A DNA stretch of 20,942 nt from assembly GCA_036494925.1 (NCBI GenBank), contig DASXNR010000542.1, positions 1 through 20,942 on the forward strand, in the 5' to 3' direction. Positions 1-8,000 of this stretch are shown one piece after another. The notes below the pieces were generated by a model, which did no database searches, was not told the origin of the DNA, and was given only the letters and a program-made list of their open reading frames with translations. Each line of letters opens with the position of its first letter. Position 1 is the stretch's first letter. The translations under genes were made by a program, and so were the position numbers. This DNA is from JAMXLO01 sp036494925 (GTDB lineage Bacteria > Pseudomonadota > Alphaproteobacteria > Acetobacterales > Acetobacteraceae).

Positions 1-2244
1 TTGCTCGAGGGTGATCGAAAAGCGACAAACCCGAACGCCAGTTGCGTGACAAACGGCATTGGCGATCGCTCCCGCCGCACCCGTGATACCGATCTCACCA
101 ACGCCTTTAATGCCCAGCGCATTCACATGCGGATCAGACTCCTCAACCAGAATCGCCTCGAGCGGTGGCACGTCGACATTAACCGGCACATGGTACTCGG
201 ACATATTCGAATTCATCACTCGTCCTGATCGATGGTCCACCACCGCCTGCTCATGCAGCGCGAACGAGACCCCCCAGACCATGCCACCGTAATATTGGCT
301 CCGCACCAGCCGCGGATTGATGATAGTGCCAGCCGCAAATGCGCCAACGAGCCGCGTCGCGCGGACCTGTCCCAGATCGGGGTCCACCTTTACCTCGGCA
401 AACACGGCCCCATGCGCGTGCAGGGAGTAGGCATTCTGTGCGGCAGGATCAGCGGCACTGCTGCCGCGTCCTTCGATCTCCGCCACGCCGGCGCGGCGAA
501 GAATATCGGCATAGCTCTCGCTTCGGCTCTCGTCGTCCCGCCGGATCAGGCGGCCGCCGCGCGCCGATACCCCCGCGTTGCCCGCACCGAACAGCGGCGA
601 GCGTTCGTCGCCCATCGCCAATTCAGCCAGTTTGGCAACGACGTCAGCGCCGGCCCCGTGAATGGCCATGCCAGCGGTCGCGGTGTGACCTGAGCCGCCA
701 GCGATGCCGGCGTCGGGCAGGTCGGAGCTGCCGGCGCGGAACTCGAGTTGTGCCAACTCCAGGCCCAGGCTGTCAGCGGCGATCTGTGCGAGCGCGGTCC
801 ACGCACCCTGGCCCATGTCCTCGGCACCGAGTTCCACCAGGCCGATGCCATCGGCGCGGATCACCGCCCTGGCGTTGCCTTGGAACATGATGGCCGGGAA
901 GATGGCGGTGCCGAGACCCCAGCCGACCAGCAGCCCGTTCTCATCACGCATCTGCCGCGGGGCCAGCGGACGGCCTGCCCAACCGAAGCGTGCGGCGCCT
1001 TGCGCGTAGCACTCCCGCAATGCCTTGGACGAGAAGGGCTTGCCGGAAATCGGCTCGACCTCGGCGTAGTTTCTCAGGCGGAAGTTCAGCGGATCCATGC
1101 TGACCGCCAACGCCATCTCATCAATTGCGCTTTCCAGTGCGGCGCTGCCGCTCGCTTCGCCTGGCGCGCGCATGAACAGCGGCGTGCCCGTGTCCAGCCG
1201 CACAGCTTCCGCGCTCGTTGCGATGGCCGGGCTCGCGTACAGCGCGTGGCTGACCTGAACGGAAGGCTCGAAGAAGTCGTCAAAGGTGCTGGTGGTTGTG
1301 CGCATGTGGTGGTGGACCGCCGTCAATGCCCCCCGACGATCGGCGCCCACGCGGAGGGTTTGGCGCGTCGGCGCCCGATGGCCGACGGGTCCGTACATCT
1401 GGTCCCTGCTCAGCACCAGCTTCACCGGCCGTCCGACCATGCGGGCAGCCAGGATCCCGAGCACCTGCGGCCCCGAGATCAGGCCTTTCGAGCCAAACCC
1501 GCCACCCAGGAAGGGGCTACGGATGTGGATTTTTTCCGGTGGTATCCCGAACAACCCGGCGATCCGATCCTGGGCCCAGGCCAGGCCTTGGCTCGGCGTA
1601 TCCACGGTCAAACGGTCGCCATCCCATTCCGCCACGATGGCATGGGGTTCCATCGCATTATGGTACTGGGCTGGAGTTTCGTAGACCGCCTCGATCCGGT
1701 GCTCCGCTGCCGCCAAGCCCGCTTCGACATCGCCGTGCTGCGCCTCGGACGGATATCCGACGCCGATGGTGGGCGGGATGAAGCTGTCAGCGCTGTCCAG
1801 CCCCATGCTCGCCGCCTCTGTGTCATAGCGTGGCGACAGCAGCGCTGCGGCTTCCGTCGCCGATTCCAGCGTCTCGGCAATCACGACAGCGATTGCCTGA
1901 CCGGCGTAGCGCACCGTGTCGTTCTGCAGCAGGTCCAGACGGAACATGAAGGGGTGCAATTTCGCATCGGGATCCAGCGCGAGCGGTGGGCGGTTCGCCG
2001 GGGTCATCACGTCGATCACGCCGGGATGCGCCCTCGCCGCCGCCACATCGAGAAAGCGCACGCGGCCACGGGCGATACTGCTCACCGCGAGCACGGCATG
2101 CAGCATGCCGGGCGGATGGTTGTCGGCCGCATAACGGGCTTCGCCGGTAACCTTCAGAACCCCATCGCGGCGAGTAAGCGGCTGGCCGATGCTGCTGCCA
2201 TGCCGGCGGGGGGAAGCGATGTCGATCTGCCGGGTCTCAGCCAT
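1..2244 (-). CDS. Molybdopterin-binding subunit of a PaoABC-type aldehyde oxidoreductase (xanthine dehydrogenase family), 3' end cut by window edge
   Basis: Large catalytic subunit of a molybdenum hydroxylase; it holds the Mo-cytosine-dinucleotide cofactor and hydroxylates aldehydes or N-heterocycles. The minus-strand frame is open for 748 codons from the ATG at 2244 to base 1 without a stop. The last visible residues (RFSITLEQ) match the usual C-terminus of the family, so only a few residues are missing. Visible motifs are the substrate/Mo-domain LGGGFGSKG (about 247-254), RAPGEASG (359-366), EDMGQGAW (475-482) and KGVGEIG (713-719), whose Glu717 is the expected catalytic base. The start overlaps the end of the FAD-subunit gene by 8 bases (ATGgcTGA), so the genes are probably translationally coupled. 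Family assignment is firm. The substrate is unknown; aromatic aldehydes are plausible given the neighbours. Confidence 0.93.
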   Translation of the reverse strand, partial: MAETRQIDIASPRRHGSSIGQPLTRRDGVLKVTGEARYAADNHPPGMLHAVLAVSSIARGRVRFLDVAAARAHPGVIDVMTPANRPPLALDPDAKLHPFMFRLDLLQNDTVRYAGQAIAVVIAETLESATEAAALLSPRYDTEAASMGLDSADSFIPPTIGVGYPSEAQHGDVEAGLAAAEHRIEAVYETPAQYHNAMEPHAIVAEWDGDRLTVDTPSQGLAWAQDRIAGLFGIPPEKIHIRSPFLGGGFGSKGLISGPQVLGILAARMVGRPVKLVLSRDQMYGPVGHRAPTRQTLRVGADRRGALTAVHHHMRTTTSTFDDFFEPSVQVSHALYASPAIATSAEAVRLDTGTPLFMRAPGEASGSAALESAIDEMALAVSMDPLNFRLRNYAEVEPISGKPFSSKALRECYAQGAARFGWAGRPLAPRQMRDENGLLVGWGLGTAIFPAIMFQGNARAVIRADGIGLVELGAEDMGQGAWTALAQIAADSLGLELAQLEFRAGSSDLPDAGIAGGSGHTATAGMAIHGAGADVVAKLAELAMGDERSPLFGAGNAGVSARGGRLIRRDDESRSESYADILRRAGVAEIEGRGSSAADPAAQNAYSLHAHGAVFAEVKVDPDLGQVRATRLVGAFAAGTIINPRLVRSQYYGGMVWGVSFALHEQAVVDHRSGRVMNSNMSEYHVPVNVDVPPLEAILVEESDPHVNALGIKGVGEIGITGAAGAIANAVCHATGVRVCRFSITLEQ

Positions 2245-3295
2245 GAATTGTGCCTCCGGGAACGGGAGCGAAGGGAGAGGCAGGGAGAGCGGGCATGCGA
2301 TCGGGCGTGCCGGCCGCCGCGAGGACCAGTGCGCGGACAACGATCCGCCGCGCCAGCTCGATCTTGAAGCCGTTGTCCCCGGACGGACTTGCCTCGGCCA
2401 ATGCGACTTCCGCGGCGCGGCGGAAGCTGCCGACATCCGGCTTGGCGCCGGCCAGCGCCGCCTCCGCGTTCCTGGCCCGCCAGGGCTTTGCCGCCACCCC
2501 ACCCAACGCCAGCCGCGCCTCGGCTATGGATCCGCCTTCGATCCGCAGGCAGGCCGCGGCAGAAACCACGGCGAAGGCGTACGAGGTGCGTTCGCGCAGC
2601 TTCAGGTAGCGCGCGTTCGCTGCGAACTGCGCCGCCGCTCCAGGCAGGCGAATGGCGACTACCAGTTCGCCTGACTCCAGCACGCTCTCGCGCTCCGGTG
2701 TGGAATCGGGCAGCAGATGGAATTCTTCCAGCGCGATTTCACGCCGGCCCGCATGCCCCTCGAGCTCCACGATGGCGTCCAGCGCAGCCAGCGGCACGCA
2801 GAAATCGGACGGATGCGTGGCAATGCAGGAATCGCTCCAACCCAGCACGGCGTGCAGCCGGTTTTCGCCGCCACGCGCGTCACAGCCCGCGCCGGGGCGC
2901 CGCTTGTTGCAGGCGCTCGCCGGATCGTAGAAATAAGCGCAGCGCGTGCGTTGCAGCAGATTGCCGCCAACAGTCGCGGCGTTGCGCAGCTGGGCCGATG
3001 CACCGGAGAGCAGCGCTTCGGCCACTGCCGGGAAGCGCTTGCCGAAGCTCGGATCGTACGCCACGTCGGCGTTGCGCACGCCCGCGCCAATGCGTACGCC
3101 GCCATCCGGCAGGGGCTCGATTTGGTCGAGCCCTGGAAGGCGACTAACATCGATCACCCGCTGCGGGCTGATGATGCCGCCCTTCATCAGGTCGAGCAGG
3201 TTGGTCCCGGCCGCCAGATAGGTGCTACCGGGAAGTGCTGCAGCCGCAATGGCGTCCGGCACCGTTGTCGGCCGGACATAATCGAAGCGGTTCAT
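2237..3295 (-). CDS. FAD-binding subunit (PaoB-type, with 4Fe-4S insertion) of molybdenum hydroxylase
   Basis: Medium subunit (352 aa) that carries FAD and passes electrons from the 2Fe-2S clusters to the acceptor. I chose the ATG at 3295 because the product then begins MNRFDYVRPTTV, the family's normal N-terminus; a longer open frame to 3382 adds 29 residues that do not look like the family. FAD-contacting segments are LAAGTNLLDLMKGG (27-40) and NAATVGGNLLQ (105-115). Four cysteines at 119, 129, 138 and 157, within RTRCAYFYDP...ACNKR...GCDARGG...SDSCIATHP, form the insertion that binds an extra 4Fe-4S cluster in E. coli PaoB and is absent from ordinary CoxM/XdhB subunits. The start overlaps the stop of the 2Fe-2S gene by 4 bases (ATGA), and the end overlaps the molybdopterin-subunit gene. 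Confidence 0.93.
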   Translation of the reverse strand: MNRFDYVRPTTVPDAIAAAALPGSTYLAAGTNLLDLMKGGIISPQRVIDVSRLPGLDQIEPLPDGGVRIGAGVRNADVAYDPSFGKRFPAVAEALLSGASAQLRNAATVGGNLLQRTRCAYFYDPASACNKRRPGAGCDARGGENRLHAVLGWSDSCIATHPSDFCVPLAALDAIVELEGHAGRREIALEEFHLLPDSTPERESVLESGELVVAIRLPGAAAQFAANARYLKLRERTSYAFAVVSAAACLRIEGGSIAEARLALGGVAAKPWRARNAEAALAGAKPDVGSFRRAAEVALAEASPSGDNGFKIELARRIVVRALVLAAAGTPDRMPALPASPFAPVPGGTIHG

Positions 3296-3789
3296 GCTGC
3301 TGCCTTTCGCGCGGTCTGAACCAGGCGCCGCTGCGCCTCCAATACCGCTTCGGTAATGCCGCGATATGCGCCGCAACGGCACAGATTGCCGCTCATGCCT
3401 TCGCGCACGCGCTCAGGGTCGTCGCCGGCGTGGCCTTCCTGGATCAGGCCCACAGCGCTCATGATCTGCCCCGGTGTGCAGAAGCCGCACTGCAGGGCAT
3501 CATGGTCGATGAAGGTCGCTTGCACAGGATGCAGCTCGCCGCCCTGGGCCAGCCCTTCAACGGTCAGCACCTCTGCGCCATCCTGGCTGATGGCCAGCAC
3601 CAGGCAGGAATTGATCCGTCGGCCATCGAGCAGGACGGTGCACGCACCGCACTGGCCCCGATCGCAGCCTTTCTTGGTGCCGGTGAGGTCCAGGCGTTCA
3701 CGCAGCAGATCGAGCAAAGTGACCCTCGGATCTTCCAGCTCGACTTTGCGTTGCACACCGTTGATGGTGAGAGAGATAGACAGGCTCAT
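3292..3789 (-). CDS. 2Fe-2S iron-sulfur subunit of molybdenum hydroxylase
   Basis: Small subunit (165 aa) that relays electrons through two 2Fe-2S clusters. The N-terminal plant-type ferredoxin domain has Cys42, Cys47, Cys50 and Cys62 (GCDRGQCGACTVL...NSC). The C-terminal four-helix domain has Cys101, Cys104, Cys137 and Cys139 (CGFCTPGQ, NLCRCGAY). I placed the start at the ATG at 3789 (MSLSISLTINGV), which gives a normal family length; the upstream in-frame extension to 4056 crosses the divergent regulator gene and shows no Tat signal. E. coli PaoA has a Tat signal, so this complex is probably cytoplasmic, or exported by a route not visible here. It is the first gene of the operon and lies 81 bases from the divergent TetR gene. 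Confidence 0.94.
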   Translation of the reverse strand: MSLSISLTINGVQRKVELEDPRVTLLDLLRERLDLTGTKKGCDRGQCGACTVLLDGRRINSCLVLAISQDGAEVLTVEGLAQGGELHPVQATFIDHDALQCGFCTPGQIMSAVGLIQEGHAGDDPERVREGMSGNLCRCGAYRGITEAVLEAQRRLVQTARKAAA

Positions 3790-3870
3790 GCGGCGCTCCG
3801 ATGAGGACTGTTGAGGGACGTGTGACGGGAGGCACTCGGCCGGTTGCCCTGACACACCGGGGAGGAAAAT
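3790..3870. promoter_or_regulatory. Divergent intergenic region between the Mo-hydroxylase operon and the TetR gene, with candidate operator
   Basis: This 81-base gap must hold the promoters for both directions. A dyad with arms CCGGT (3840-3844) and ACCGG (3856-3860), separated by 11 bases, lies just before the strong Shine-Dalgarno GGAGG (3861-3865) of the TetR gene. TetR-family proteins often bind such dyads next to their own gene. The arms are only 5 bases, so this is a candidate site. No clear -35/-10 pair stands out. Confidence 0.3.
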
Positions 3871-4512
3871 GTGGAGGGAACCTCCGTTTACAAGTGCCCG
3901 CTCACGAGAAAGCGAAAGCCGCGCACGGACGCCATTCGCAATCACGAGCGTGTGTTGGAGGCCGCCAAGGTGGTATTCAGCCAGGGCGGACCGGAAGCCA
4001 GTCTGGAGGCGGTGGCGCGACACGCCGGCGTCGGGATTGGCACGCTGTATCGGCACTTCCCAACCAGGGAGGCGCTGTATGAGGCGGTCTATCGGCGGGA
4101 GGTGGACCAGCTGGTAGAACTGGCCGCACAGCTTGAGACCCAGAAGGCGCCGGCCGAGGCCTTACGCAAGTGGATGCAGGCCGGCGTCGAATTCATGGCG
4201 ACGAAGAAGGGCATGGCGGCGGCGCTCGCCGTGGCGGCTCACAGTTCATCGGAGCTCGTCGCCTACTCGCTTGACCGGTTGACCGGAGCGTTGGGGGGAT
4301 TGCTGCGGCATGCTGTGGCCGCGGGTGAACTGCGTTCCGACATCGATGCCGAAGACCTGCTCCGGACCCTGGTGGGTATGTGCTACGCTCAGGACGGACC
4401 AGGTTGGCAGGTCAGGGTCCTGCGTTTGGTCGATATCTTCGTCGACGGGTTGCGTCGGCGCCCGACCAGTGGACGAAACCAGCGGTCCAGTAGTTCTGCC
4501 AACGATCGGTGA
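3871..4512 (+). CDS. TetR/AcrR-family transcriptional regulator
   Basis: Ligand-responsive repressor of 213 aa. The N-terminal TetR DNA-binding domain spans about residues 24-71; the helix-turn-helix is in SLEAVARHAGVGIGTLYRHF (44-63), followed by PTREALYEAVY. The C-terminal all-helical ligand/dimer domain includes AALAVAAHSSSELVAYSLDR, which resembles the TetR_C_33/SbtR-like group. The start is GTG at 3871, chosen because GGAGG sits 5 bases upstream and the ATG at 3869 is out of frame. It is transcribed away from the Mo-hydroxylase operon, the usual layout for a local repressor. It could also control the esterase gene 159 bases downstream. The last residues (RRRPTSGRNQRSSSSANDR) look disordered. 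Confidence 0.92.
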   Translation: MEGTSVYKCPLTRKRKPRTDAIRNHERVLEAAKVVFSQGGPEASLEAVARHAGVGIGTLYRHFPTREALYEAVYRREVDQLVELAAQLETQKAPAEALRKWMQAGVEFMATKKGMAAALAVAAHSSSELVAYSLDRLTGALGGLLRHAVAAGELRSDIDAEDLLRTLVGMCYAQDGPGWQVRVLRLVDIFVDGLRRRPTSGRNQRSSSSANDR

Positions 4513-4671
4513 AGCCTGCAGCTCCGGGTTCGGAGCGAACGCTGCACCGTCTCGGCGACGGTCCATCATTTGCGTGGATCGCGATGACGATGCAGACTTC
4601 GGCGAGATTATTTACCAAACCAGGCCATTGCGTGGATCGCCAACACGGCGATCCAGCGAGGAACCCAGGCC
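4513..4671. promoter_or_regulatory. Intergenic region: hairpin after TetR gene and 13-base direct repeat upstream of esterase
   Basis: Just after the TetR stop, GCTCCG (4521-4526) and CGGAGC (4531-4536) form a perfect 6-bp stem with a 4-base loop. No T-run follows, so termination is uncertain. Further on, TTGCGTGGATCGC occurs twice exactly, at 4570-4582 and 4628-4640, 58 bases apart start to start. The second copy lies 31 bases before the esterase ATG. Such a repeat could be a paired regulator site or the remains of a small duplication. The Shine-Dalgarno for the esterase is GAGGAA (4658-4663). Confidence 0.35.
4521..4536 (+). terminator. GC-rich stem-loop after the TetR gene (possible terminator)
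   Basis: Perfect 6-bp inverted repeat GCTCCG/CGGAGC with loop GGTT, starting 8 bases after the TetR stop codon. Position and stem fit a terminator, but the downstream bases are GAACGCTGC, not a T-tract, so it may be only a transcript-stabilising hairpin. Confidence 0.3.
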
Positions 4672-6318
4672 ATGAAGACTGCCGCACTCACAGCCCTTCT
4701 ACTGGTCGCCGCCACCAGCGCTGCGCCTGCTTCGCCCGCCTGCACCACAGGCGAGTTGAATGCGCTGCAGGTTCCCGACGTCACCGTGACGCAGGCCACG
4801 CTCGTGACCGCCAAGGGAACCACACCTGCGTATTGCGACGTGCAGGGCTCGGTTGCCACACACGGCGAGGGCGCACCCGACGGCCTGCCGCAGTTTGCGA
4901 TGCAATTGCCGGATTCCTGGCAGCAGCGTTTCTTTTCGATGGGCGTGGGCGGCAATGGAGGACGGCTGGTTCCGGCAGTGAACGCCACCGACCGCGCCTC
5001 CGCGCTTGGCAAGGGATATGTCGTCATTGTCACCGACACCGGCCACACCGGCAACGGTACCGACGCAAACTGGGTGATCGGTCCGGACGGCAAGCGCGAC
5101 CAGACCAAGATCGTTGATTTCTTCTATCGAGCGGAACACGGCGTCACCGCGGCCGGCAAGAAGTTTGCTCAGGCTTACTACGGCGCTCCTGTGCAGCACG
5201 CCTATTTCGACGGTTGTTCCAACGGCGGCCGCATGGCGATGATGGAAGCCGACCGCTACCCCGAGGACTACAACGGCATCATCGCCGGCGATCCAGGCAT
5301 GGACTACAACTCGGCGATGCTGCGGTTCGCCGTGCAGAAGGCGGCACTCTCCTCGCCCCAGGCGTATCTGCCGCAGCAGACCCTGGCTGCGATCGACAAG
5401 GTGGTGACCGCACGCTGCGACGCCATCGATGGTGCGACCGATGGTCTGGTGCAGGATCCGGCGCGCTGCCGGGTTCGACCTGAGAACCTGGTCTGCCGCA
5501 GCACAGATGCCGCCGATTGTCTGACCCAGGCGCAGGCCCGCGTATTGCACGCCTACACGACGCCGCTGCGCGATCGACACGGACATGTGCTGTACCCCGG
5601 CTGGGCAATCACCAATCTGTCCGGATCACGCGGCATCGGCTATTGGACCACCGGCGACACGCCGCCCGATCTGGCGCACCGCGAATTGCCTTGGGGCAGC
5701 GACCCCGATGTGCCGCCGCGGGGATGGATGTTCGCGCGTCAGGCGCTCACCTACTGGCTGGGCCTCGGGCCCGACACGGAGATGGCGACGCTCGATGTCG
5801 ATCCGCACACGAACACCGCGGGCGAAGAGTTGGTGGCGATGGTCAATCGCGCGATGGGTCCAGGCGAGACCAAGGATCCGGCGAAGCTGCTGCCGTTCAT
5901 TCAACAGGGACGCAAGCTGATCATTTATCACGGTGCCAGTGACCCCGCGATCCCGGCAGAGCGCTCGGTCATGTTCTACCATGAGTTGGCCACGACTCTG
6001 CATGGCATGCAGAAGGCAGAGGCGAGCGTCCGGCTGTTCCTGGTACCGGGCATGCAACATTGCGCGGGCGGCATCGGACCGGATCAGTTCGACACGCTGA
6101 GCGCAATCGAGGCCTGGGTCGAGCACGGCCGGCCGCCGGAGGCGATCGTGGCGAGCACCAAACCGGATGCGGCGGCACCACACAGCCTGCCGCTTTGTCC
6201 TTATCCGCAGCAGGCGCGCTATTCGGGCAGTGGCGCGCTGGGGGATGCGGCGAACTGGAAGTGCGCGTCACCCGGCCACGAGACGGCGCGGAGCGGACAC
6301 GCAGCAGGCGCCGGGTAG
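4672..6318 (+). CDS. Secreted tannase/feruloyl esterase family alpha/beta hydrolase
   Basis: Exported carboxylesterase of 548 aa (Pfam tannase family; includes fungal tannase, feruloyl esterase B and MHETase) that hydrolyses esters of aromatic acids. A signal peptide covers about residues 1-20 (MKTAALTALLLVAATSAAPA). The catalytic set typical of the family is complete: nucleophile Ser183 in FDGCSNGG next to Cys182, Asp424 in HGASDPAIP, and His463 in VPGMQHCAGG next to Cys464; the two flanking cysteines normally form the CS-D-HC disulfide. The lid domain has CDAIDGATDGLVQDPARC (249-266), the Ca2+-binding loop seen in feruloyl esterases and MHETase. The start has GAGGAA 8 bases upstream. It stands alone between the TetR gene and the convergent hydroxylase operon, and likely releases an aromatic acid outside the cytoplasm. 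The exact ester cannot be read from sequence. Confidence 0.93.
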   Translation: MKTAALTALLLVAATSAAPASPACTTGELNALQVPDVTVTQATLVTAKGTTPAYCDVQGSVATHGEGAPDGLPQFAMQLPDSWQQRFFSMGVGGNGGRLVPAVNATDRASALGKGYVVIVTDTGHTGNGTDANWVIGPDGKRDQTKIVDFFYRAEHGVTAAGKKFAQAYYGAPVQHAYFDGCSNGGRMAMMEADRYPEDYNGIIAGDPGMDYNSAMLRFAVQKAALSSPQAYLPQQTLAAIDKVVTARCDAIDGATDGLVQDPARCRVRPENLVCRSTDAADCLTQAQARVLHAYTTPLRDRHGHVLYPGWAITNLSGSRGIGYWTTGDTPPDLAHRELPWGSDPDVPPRGWMFARQALTYWLGLGPDTEMATLDVDPHTNTAGEELVAMVNRAMGPGETKDPAKLLPFIQQGRKLIIYHGASDPAIPAERSVMFYHELATTLHGMQKAEASVRLFLVPGMQHCAGGIGPDQFDTLSAIEAWVEHGRPPEAIVASTKPDAAAPHSLPLCPYPQQARYSGSGALGDAANWKCASPGHETARSGHAAGAG

Positions 6319-6335
6319 CGACCGGGCTCCTGCAC

Positions 6336-7973
6336 TCATTGCGGCTGGCCGCCCGGGTGCGTTCGCCCCGTTGCCAATGCCGCCAGGGCTGCGGGATCAG
6401 ACGGCGGTCCATCACCGCGCCACACGATATGGAGGTCCGGGCGCAACAGGAACACGGCAGCGCCGTACACCGAACGCACCCGCTCCTCGTCCAGATGCAG
6501 CACCTCGAGCGGTGCGCCCACGCCGCGAAATGCCGCCACCAGCGGATCAGCATCGCAGTCGCCGCGCAGGTCGAGCAGCGTATAGTCGTCGCCAAGCACA
6601 TCCTGCAGCGCGCGGCCATCCTTCAGCCACATATGCGGGATGCGGACGCCGGGACGCGCGTTCGGCAGGTATCGGCTGGTTTCCCACTCCGCGACGTTGC
6701 CAGGCTCATCCGCGATCAGCGGCGAGCCGGCATAGGAGTAGCCGGCCTCGACGCCGACCATTCCATGCATGCGGCGGTGGTTGACGTCGAACGATGCCGC
6801 CAGCTCCCGCCGCTTCGCCTCGCCTTCGGGCGTGTTCTCGTACACCGCCGGCGTTACCAGCGCGCGCCAGATCGGTACCCCTTCCGAGGCCCATCCCGCG
6901 GCGGCGACGTTGCGGATGCCGATCGGACGGCGCTCCTGTTCATAGCCGTCGAGCAGGCCGGGACCGCCCCAGCCTTTGATCGTGCCGGCCAGCTTCCATG
7001 ACAGGTCGAAGGCGTCCCCGACGCCGGTGTTCATGCCGAGGCCGCCGGACGGGATGACCAGATGCACCGCATCGCCGGCCAGGAAGACGCGGCCGTCGCG
7101 GTAGCGTTCGGCCACCAGAAGATGATGCCGCCACGGAATCACATGGCGGATTTCGAACTCGCAGGGAAAGCCGATCAGGTCCTGGATGACCGGCCGGAAG
7201 TCTGTATCGGGCGGCAGCGAGGAATGCAGGGTGAACTCCTTGCGCGTCCCCTGCGCCACCATGCTCGACCCGCCCGCGTCCGCGAACTGATAGTGGCGTC
7301 CCTTGCCGGTGACGATCCGCTGGTAGAGTTCCTCCGAGCGGAAGATCACCTGCACCAGTTGGCGAATGTTGCCGCGTCCCTCCAGCTTGATGCCGAGTTG
7401 CTTGCGCACCGTGCTGGTCCCGCCGTCGCAACCGGCCAGGTAGCCACAGCGCAGCGTATCCATCGTGCCATCGGTCGCGCGTGCGGTGACGGTTATGCCG
7501 TCCGCGTCCGGCACGAATTCGACCAGCCCACAGCCGTATCTGACCGTAACGTTCGGCGTGCCCTCGGCCACCTCCTTCAGCAGCGGCTCGAGCTGGTTCT
7601 GCGAAACCAGCTGGTAGGGCTCCAGCAGCCATGCGCCGTTCGGAGATTCGTCGATCTGCTTGCGGCGCTCCGCCACTGACGGATAGTTCAACACCGCGAT
7701 CGGCGGATCGCTGAGCCTGGTGGTCAGGAATACGTCCATCGGATTGTCGGGCGGGTAGCCCAACGCACGCACCCGGTCGGCGATTCCGAGCCGGCGGTAG
7801 AACTCCATGGTCCGCGCGTTGGAGCGGTCCATCTTCGGATATGGCAACGTCGTCGGACTGCGCTCGATGATCAGGCATCGGACGCCACGCCGGCCGAGAT
7901 CGATGGCAAGCGTCAGACCAACCGGACCCGCACCGGCGACGACCACGTCATAGCCTGCGGTCTCGGTATCCAT
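6336..7973 (-). CDS. FAD-dependent aromatic-ring monooxygenase (class A flavoprotein hydroxylase)
   Basis: Single-component NAD(P)H-dependent hydroxylase of 545 aa, related to phenol/3-HPP hydroxylases (MhpA, TfdB group). Domains visible are: N-terminal Rossmann FAD motif VVAGAGPVGLTLAIDL (11-26) ending with the acidic IIER; DG motif LAGCDGGTSTVRKQLG (179-194); GD motif RVFLAGDAVH (295-304) followed by PSGGLGMNTGVGDAFDLSWKL (308-328); and a C-terminal thioredoxin-like domain ending AVFLLRPDLHIVWRG (506-520), typical of the MhpA/PheA branch. The start ATG at 7973 has AGGA about 8 bases upstream. It is last in the minus-strand operon, 27 bases after the dioxygenase, so it may make or tailor the catechol-type substrate for ring cleavage. 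It converges with the esterase gene across only 17 bases. Confidence 0.92.
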   Translation of the reverse strand: MDTETAGYDVVVAGAGPVGLTLAIDLGRRGVRCLIIERSPTTLPYPKMDRSNARTMEFYRRLGIADRVRALGYPPDNPMDVFLTTRLSDPPIAVLNYPSVAERRKQIDESPNGAWLLEPYQLVSQNQLEPLLKEVAEGTPNVTVRYGCGLVEFVPDADGITVTARATDGTMDTLRCGYLAGCDGGTSTVRKQLGIKLEGRGNIRQLVQVIFRSEELYQRIVTGKGRHYQFADAGGSSMVAQGTRKEFTLHSSLPPDTDFRPVIQDLIGFPCEFEIRHVIPWRHHLLVAERYRDGRVFLAGDAVHLVIPSGGLGMNTGVGDAFDLSWKLAGTIKGWGGPGLLDGYEQERRPIGIRNVAAAGWASEGVPIWRALVTPAVYENTPEGEAKRRELAASFDVNHRRMHGMVGVEAGYSYAGSPLIADEPGNVAEWETSRYLPNARPGVRIPHMWLKDGRALQDVLGDDYTLLDLRGDCDADPLVAAFRGVGAPLEVLHLDEERVRSVYGAAVFLLRPDLHIVWRGDGPPSDPAALAALATGRTHPGGQPQ

Positions 7974-8000
7974 CGTCTTGTCCTGACCGGATGACTTCGT

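Noticed and set aside
748..2367. Long plus-strand open frame (539 codons)
   Set aside because: It lies antisense to the molybdopterin subunit, whose conserved motifs run the whole length; the plus-strand product is Arg/Pro/His-rich with no recognisable domain. It is an effect of high GC.
6304..6333. Possible bidirectional terminator between esterase and FAD monooxygenase (GCAGG/CCTGC with inner GGT/ACC)
   Set aside because: The stem is interrupted and short, and there is no T-run on either strand.
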